A stretch of DNA of 64,000 nucleotides, taken from assembly GCF_048060115.1 (NCBI RefSeq), contig NZ_JBHMIM010000046.1:1-64000 (forward strand), written 5' to 3'. Source of the DNA: Micromonospora_E sp048060115. GTDB taxonomy: Bacteria > Actinomycetota > Actinomycetes > Mycobacteriales > Micromonosporaceae. The translations under genes and the position numbers were made by a program. Positions 60,538 through 64,000 of the stretch are shown one piece after another (position 1 is the first letter of the stretch; every line of letters starts with the position of its first letter). The notes under the pieces were generated by a model. The model saw only the letters and a list, made by a program, of their open reading frames with translations. It made no database searches and was not told the origin of the DNA.

Positions 60538-61695
60538 ATGGAGCCGGAATCCCCCGACCCGATTCAGATCGCCGAGCTGGTGATCGCCTGGTCCGGTGGG
60601 ATAATTGCGGCTTTTGCCCTACTAGTAACGGCTTTGACGGTGGTCTTTGTCCTCGCTGGTTTTGTCGGCGTCCGAGAACTGCGGACGATCCGACGTACCG
60701 GCGCCCGGGCCCGACTCGAACTGGACCGACAGCGAGTCGTCGCCGAGGAGATCGTCGCCCAGGCCGACCTGGCGATCCACCAGGCCGAGACGCTGTCGGT
60801 CCAGACTGACACCCTCGTCGGACGGGTCGAGACCGCCGTCGTCCGGGCCGAACGTCAATCCGAGCAGGTGCACCTGCTGATCGAGGACATGCAGTCCCGG
60901 TTGACCGGCTTCGACTACCGACTGACCACCCAGGTCGAGGTCTCCTACCTGTTCAATCAGGGCGAAGCCGCGTACTGGGAGGGCTACTACGAGAAGGCCG
61001 TGGAATGCCTGCGCCGAGCGGTGGAACTCGATCCGCGGAATCCGCGCGTGCGTTACCGACTCGGCCGGTCACTGACCAACCTCGGCGAGGACACCGCCGC
61101 AGAGGAGGAGCTGACCACGGCGTTGGCGTACAAGCTGCCGCCCGACGCCGCCGAACGGGCGCTGGCGCTGCTGCACCGCTACGGACAGCCCGACCGGGCC
61201 CTCGCCTACGCGCACAGCGCCACCAGGCACGGCCCGCAAGACGCCCAGAACTGGAACTGCCTCGGCCTGCTGCTGCGGGACAACGGCGATTTCGCCGCCG
61301 CCCGCGACGCCCACCAACAGGCCGACCGGCTCGACCAGGAGTTGGTCTCCACCCCGTTCTTCCTGGCGCTGCTCGCCGCCCAGGCCCTGGCCCTGCCGCA
61401 CGCCCGCGACCGCTCCGCCGAGGCGATCAACCGACTCGACTCCAGCGAACGACGGGCCAAGATCAAGCCCATGTGGGCATCGTTGATCCGCTGGACCGAC
61501 GAGGTGCTGCGAGGCGCGTACACGGAAGCCGACCTGCACTCCGCGGTGCTCTACCAGACCTGCCAGTCGAACCGCCGGGCCCGGGAGATCTGCGACCACA
61601 TGGACTTCCTGCTCCGCGCCCTGGCCCGCGAGGAGCACCGGGAGCGCTACCTGGGTGCCATCGAACAGACCTGGCTGAGCGGCCGGACCAACTGA
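60538..61695 (+). CDS. Membrane-anchored TPR protein
   Basis: A 385-residue protein from ATG 60538. One N-terminal membrane helix (~18-42, IIAAFALLVTALTVVFVLAG), a basic then coiled-coil stretch (~45-130, ELRTIRRTGARARLELDRQR, VVAEEIVAQADLAIHQAET), then TPR repeats (~145-300, AYWEGYYEKAVECLRRAVEL, DPRNPRVRYRLGRSLTNLGE, AQNWNCLGLLLRDNGDFAAA). TACTCT at 60526 could be a -10 box giving a leaderless transcript. A scaffold role at the membrane is inference. Confidence 0.8.
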   Translation: MEPESPDPIQIAELVIAWSGGIIAAFALLVTALTVVFVLAGFVGVRELRTIRRTGARARLELDRQRVVAEEIVAQADLAIHQAETLSVQTDTLVGRVETAVVRAERQSEQVHLLIEDMQSRLTGFDYRLTTQVEVSYLFNQGEAAYWEGYYEKAVECLRRAVELDPRNPRVRYRLGRSLTNLGEDTAAEEELTTALAYKLPPDAAERALALLHRYGQPDRALAYAHSATRHGPQDAQNWNCLGLLLRDNGDFAAARDAHQQADRLDQELVSTPFFLALLAAQALALPHARDRSAEAINRLDSSERRAKIKPMWASLIRWTDEVLRGAYTEADLHSAVLYQTCQSNRRAREICDHMDFLLRALAREEHRERYLGAIEQTWLSGRTN

Positions 61696-61731
61696 GCCCA
61701 CCCACCAGCCACGGCGCTGGGGTACCCGCTG

Positions 61732-62001
61732 CTACGACTTGCGGCGGCCGCCCGCACCGGAGAGCACCGCCACCCCGACGGCGGCGAAGCCCACCTGCAA
61801 CGCCAGTTCGATCCAGTCGGGACCCCGGGTGTTGGCGACCCCGAGGACACTGGCGACGAGGGTGCCCAGCAACGCGGCGACCACGCCGATCAGCAGGGTC
61901 ACCCAGATCTTCAGGTCCTGCTTGCCGGGAATCACGAGCCGCCCGAGCGCGCCGATGACGAGACCGATGAACAGCGCCGAGAAGATTCCGCTGACCTCCA
62001 C
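61732..62001 (-). CDS. GlsB/YeaQ/YmgE-like stress-response membrane protein
   Basis: An 89-residue protein from GTG 62001 (AAGGGGGCAACG upstream) with three membrane helices: IFSALFIGLVIGALGRLVIP, KIWVTLLIGVVAALLGTLVA, LALQVGFAAVGVAVLSGAGG. The G-x-x-x-G-rich pattern and the P-G-K near residue 25 fit the transglycosylase-associated (Transgly_assoc) family. Tail is RRKS. Convergent with the TPR gene. Confidence 0.85.
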   Translation of the reverse strand: MEVSGIFSALFIGLVIGALGRLVIPGKQDLKIWVTLLIGVVAALLGTLVASVLGVANTRGPDWIELALQVGFAAVGVAVLSGAGGRRKS

Positions 62002-62218
62002 CGTTGCCCCCTTGGCTGATTGGTTGAGTTGGTCGTCCTGTTCACCATGTCAGACCGGCGCAACGACGACCACTCCGGCCTCGGCGCGGAGACCCCGCGA
62101 CAGTTGGACACAATAGACAAAGTGTCGAGAGACTCTCAGTGTTCTCGCAGCTTGACTGGTTAGCGTGCGGGGTAAGACAAGGCTGTCCTCCCCTCGTCGC
62201 CTCGACTGGAGCCCCGGC

Positions 62219-63373
62219 ATGTCGACACCGAGCGACCCCGCGACCCCGACGCCGACCCCGACGCCGACCCCGACGCCACGGCGACGCACCCCCCGCTGGG
62301 CGGTGCTCAGTTTGATCATCGGCGGTCTGCTGATGGCCACCAGCGCGACCGCACTCGTCGGCAGCCAGGTGCTGATCGACCGCTACACCGGCGGGATCCA
62401 ACAGCAGGACCTGCTGGCGGGAGCCGCCAAGCTCCCGGAGGATCCGGAGGATCCCGGCAAGTCACTGGACGGTCCGGTCACCATGCTGCTACTCGGCGTC
62501 GACGAGCGCGGCAGCCGGCCCGGCGACATACGTTCCGACACGATCATCATCCTGCACGTTCCGGCCAGCCACGACCAGGCGTACCTCGTCTCGGTGCCGC
62601 GCGACACCTGGGTCGAGGTGCCCGCGTTCGAGCCCAGCGGATACGCCGGTGGCGAGTCGAAACTCACCGACGCCTTCCACGCCGGTACACGGAACGGTGC
62701 CGGCCGGGCCGGCGGGGCACAACTCGTCGCCCTCACCCTCAAGGAGGTCACCGGCATCGAGTTCGACGGTGCGGCGATCATCGACTTCGCCGGCTTCCGT
62801 GACGTGATCGACGCGCTCGGCGGCGTGCAGATGTGCATCGACCAGCGGGTCATGTCACAGCACATGCGTCTGGTGGACGGCGAGCCGATGTGGCTGGCCG
62901 AGGCCCGCGAGGTCGGCGGCGGCGAGGAACTGTGGCACGAGGAGGGCTGCAAGCGGATGGCCGGCTGGGAGGCCCTCGACTATTCACGCCAGCGCTACGG
63001 CCTGCCCAACGGCGACTACGACCGACAACGCCACCAGCGCCAACTGATCAAGGCCATGGTGCAGGAGGCCAGCAGCACCGGCGTACTCACCAATCCGGCC
63101 CGGATCGACGACGTGATCACGGCGGCGGGAAGGACATTCGTGCTCGACACTGGCGGGGTGCCGGTCGTCGACTTCGTCTTCACCCTGCGCGGAATCACCG
63201 CCAACGATCTGGTTCTGGTGACGACCAACGACGGCGAGTTCAACTCGGCCGGCTTCAGCAGCACGGCGGCCGAACGCCTCACCCCGGAGAGCCTGGAAAT
63301 GTTCGACGCCGTACGCACCGGCACCCTCGACGAGTACCTGCTGGCCAACCCCGACGCGGTTCAGCAGGACTGA
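62219..63373 (+). CDS. LytR-CpsA-Psr (LCP) family wall glycopolymer ligase
   Basis: A 384-residue type II membrane protein; CTGGAG before ATG 62219. A short Thr-Pro repeat tail (PTPTPTPTPTP, from three 12-bp units) precedes the single membrane helix (~28-50). The LCP domain (~78-240) has VTMLLLGVDERGSRPGDIRS, DTIIILHVP, SVPRDTWVEVP, and the later DYSRQRYGLPNGDYDRQRHQ RQ with the catalytic Arg/Asp set. LCP enzymes move lipid-linked glycopolymers (for example arabinogalactan or teichoic-type polymers) onto peptidoglycan outside the membrane. Confidence 0.93.
   Translation: MSTPSDPATPTPTPTPTPTPRRRTPRWAVLSLIIGGLLMATSATALVGSQVLIDRYTGGIQQQDLLAGAAKLPEDPEDPGKSLDGPVTMLLLGVDERGSRPGDIRSDTIIILHVPASHDQAYLVSVPRDTWVEVPAFEPSGYAGGESKLTDAFHAGTRNGAGRAGGAQLVALTLKEVTGIEFDGAAIIDFAGFRDVIDALGGVQMCIDQRVMSQHMRLVDGEPMWLAEAREVGGGEELWHEEGCKRMAGWEALDYSRQRYGLPNGDYDRQRHQRQLIKAMVQEASSTGVLTNPARIDDVITAAGRTFVLDTGGVPVVDFVFTLRGITANDLVLVTTNDGEFNSAGFSSTAAERLTPESLEMFDAVRTGTLDEYLLANPDAVQQD
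62241..62276 (+). repeat. Three 12-bp tandem repeats in the LCP gene
   Basis: GACCCCGACGCC-type units repeated three times encode the (TPTP) run before the LCP membrane helix; in frame. Confidence 0.75.
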
Positions 63374-63445
63374 TCGCCACCGCACCGGTCACCCCGCGAC
63401 ATCCGTCACCGTGATTACCTCTGTTTCGGTCCGGATCAGTACGGT

Positions 63446-63949
63446 ATGCGGGTGACCGCCGCATACCCGGTACGGGTCAGCTTCACCAATCACATCTCCG
63501 CCGGTGACTGGCAGGCCCTGCGACAGGCCGGCCAACTGGTGCAGCTCCGCCGCCGACAAGGGCTGTTCCGGCAGGACGAGCAGAGCCGTGACGTGTTCGT
63601 CCTGCTCGCAGGCGCGGTCAAGGTGTTCCGCACGGAGGCCAACGGCAGCGAGACCATGTTGACGATCCGGTCGGCAGGGGACCTGCTGGGTGACATCGCG
63701 GCACTCGACGGCACGCCCCGCTCGGCCAGTGTCTCGGTGCTGCACCCGGTGACCGCCTGCCGATTGACCCCCGATCAGTTCCTCGCCGTCGTCGACGACC
63801 ACGAGTTGCATTCCGCCCTGCGCCGCTACACCAACGCCCGGCTGCGCGAGTCCGACGAACAGCGGGTCGAGATCGCCTCGCTACCGGTGATGCAACGGCT
63901 CGCCCGCGCCCTGCTCCGGCTGGCCAAGGCCCAATGCCACGTAGCTTAA
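63446..63949 (+). CDS. Crp/Fnr-family regulator, C-terminally truncated
   Basis: A 167-residue product. The cyclic-nucleotide-binding beta-roll is complete: GLFRQDEQSRDVFVLLAGAV, SAGDLLGDIAALDGTPRSAS, VSVLHPVTACRLTPDQF, followed by the dimerisation helix RLRESDEQRVEIASLPVMQR. It ends LAKAQCHVA at 63949 without the winged-helix DNA-binding domain that should follow (normally ~225 residues). The sequence after ~63930 looks unrelated, suggesting disruption close to the window end by insertion or deletion. Confidence 0.75.
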   Translation: MRVTAAYPVRVSFTNHISAGDWQALRQAGQLVQLRRRQGLFRQDEQSRDVFVLLAGAVKVFRTEANGSETMLTIRSAGDLLGDIAALDGTPRSASVSVLHPVTACRLTPDQFLAVVDDHELHSALRRYTNARLRESDEQRVEIASLPVMQRLARALLRLAKAQCHVA

Positions 63950-64000
63950 GTTGATCTTGGTGGTGGCTGGACCCGGTAGATGTGGATGGTCGCTGGCCGG

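Overview
The window comes from a very GC-rich filamentous actinomycete, most likely a Micromonosporaceae member (Micromonospora/Salinispora type). This is inferred from gene content: a spore-pigment-like type II polyketide cluster with a SARP regulator, F420-dependent oxidoreductase, CobF, DtxR/IdeR-type iron boxes, a mycothiol-type isomerase homologue, many GTG/TTG starts and 4-bp stop/start overlaps. No rRNA, tRNA, CRISPR array or intact transposase was seen.

Layout. 1-5.9 kb: 3' part of a TetR gene with an in-frame hexapeptide repeat, a decayed beta-propeller fragment, a frameshifted ABC ATPase with two membrane partners, a LysE remnant and an MTHFR-like protein. 5.9-11.6 kb: a zinc-finger protein coupled to a DivIVA-domain protein, then small AlpA-like HTH, XRE-TPR, NUDIX and a truncated AAA ATPase, possibly an integrative-element remnant. 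12-15.6 kb: secreted subtilisin with FN3 and CBM2, an SDR, RidA. 15.7-17.4 kb: HxlR regulator and a graveyard of hydrolase, S15 peptidase and PucR fragments around a lipoprotein. 17.4-24.5 kb: GNAT, Asp/Glu racemase, and a minus-strand operon of HTH-TOBE regulator, modA, modB, modC and htpG, then a TetR/ABC-exporter divergent pair. 26.5-36.3 kb: an HhH-GPD protein, a SARP regulator, and an eight-gene translationally coupled type II PKS operon: TcmI-type cyclase, dedicated acetyl-CoA carboxylase (fused carboxyltransferase, BCCP, biotin carboxylase), an ACP fused to an aromatase/cyclase, cupin, KS-alpha and chain-length factor. 36.4-44.3 kb: a divergent isomerase/HxlR pair with twin operators, then response regulator, histidine kinase (broken by an 11-bp duplication) and a giant MMPL-DUF1254 fusion. 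44.7-50.8 kb: F420 enzyme, cobF, WYL regulator, SDR, ricin/beta-helix secreted protein. 51-59.7 kb: an iron-regulated haem locus with two DtxR boxes controlling, divergently, an HtaA-WxL surface protein and a surface protein-HmuTUV-haem oxygenase-DUF2470 operon; WxL-interacting proteins lie beside it. 59.9-64 kb: lipoprotein, TPR membrane protein, GlsB-like protein, LCP protein and a Crp/Fnr gene truncated near the window end.

The most distinctive content is the HtaA-WxL haem-capture locus under paired iron boxes, the ACP-aromatase fusion PKS with a chain-length factor lacking its usual Gln, the MMPL-DUF1254 fusion with an internal start, the 11-bp duplication that breaks a histidine kinase, and the uncharacterised zinc-finger/DivIVA pair. 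All family assignments are from reading the sequence; no database search was run.
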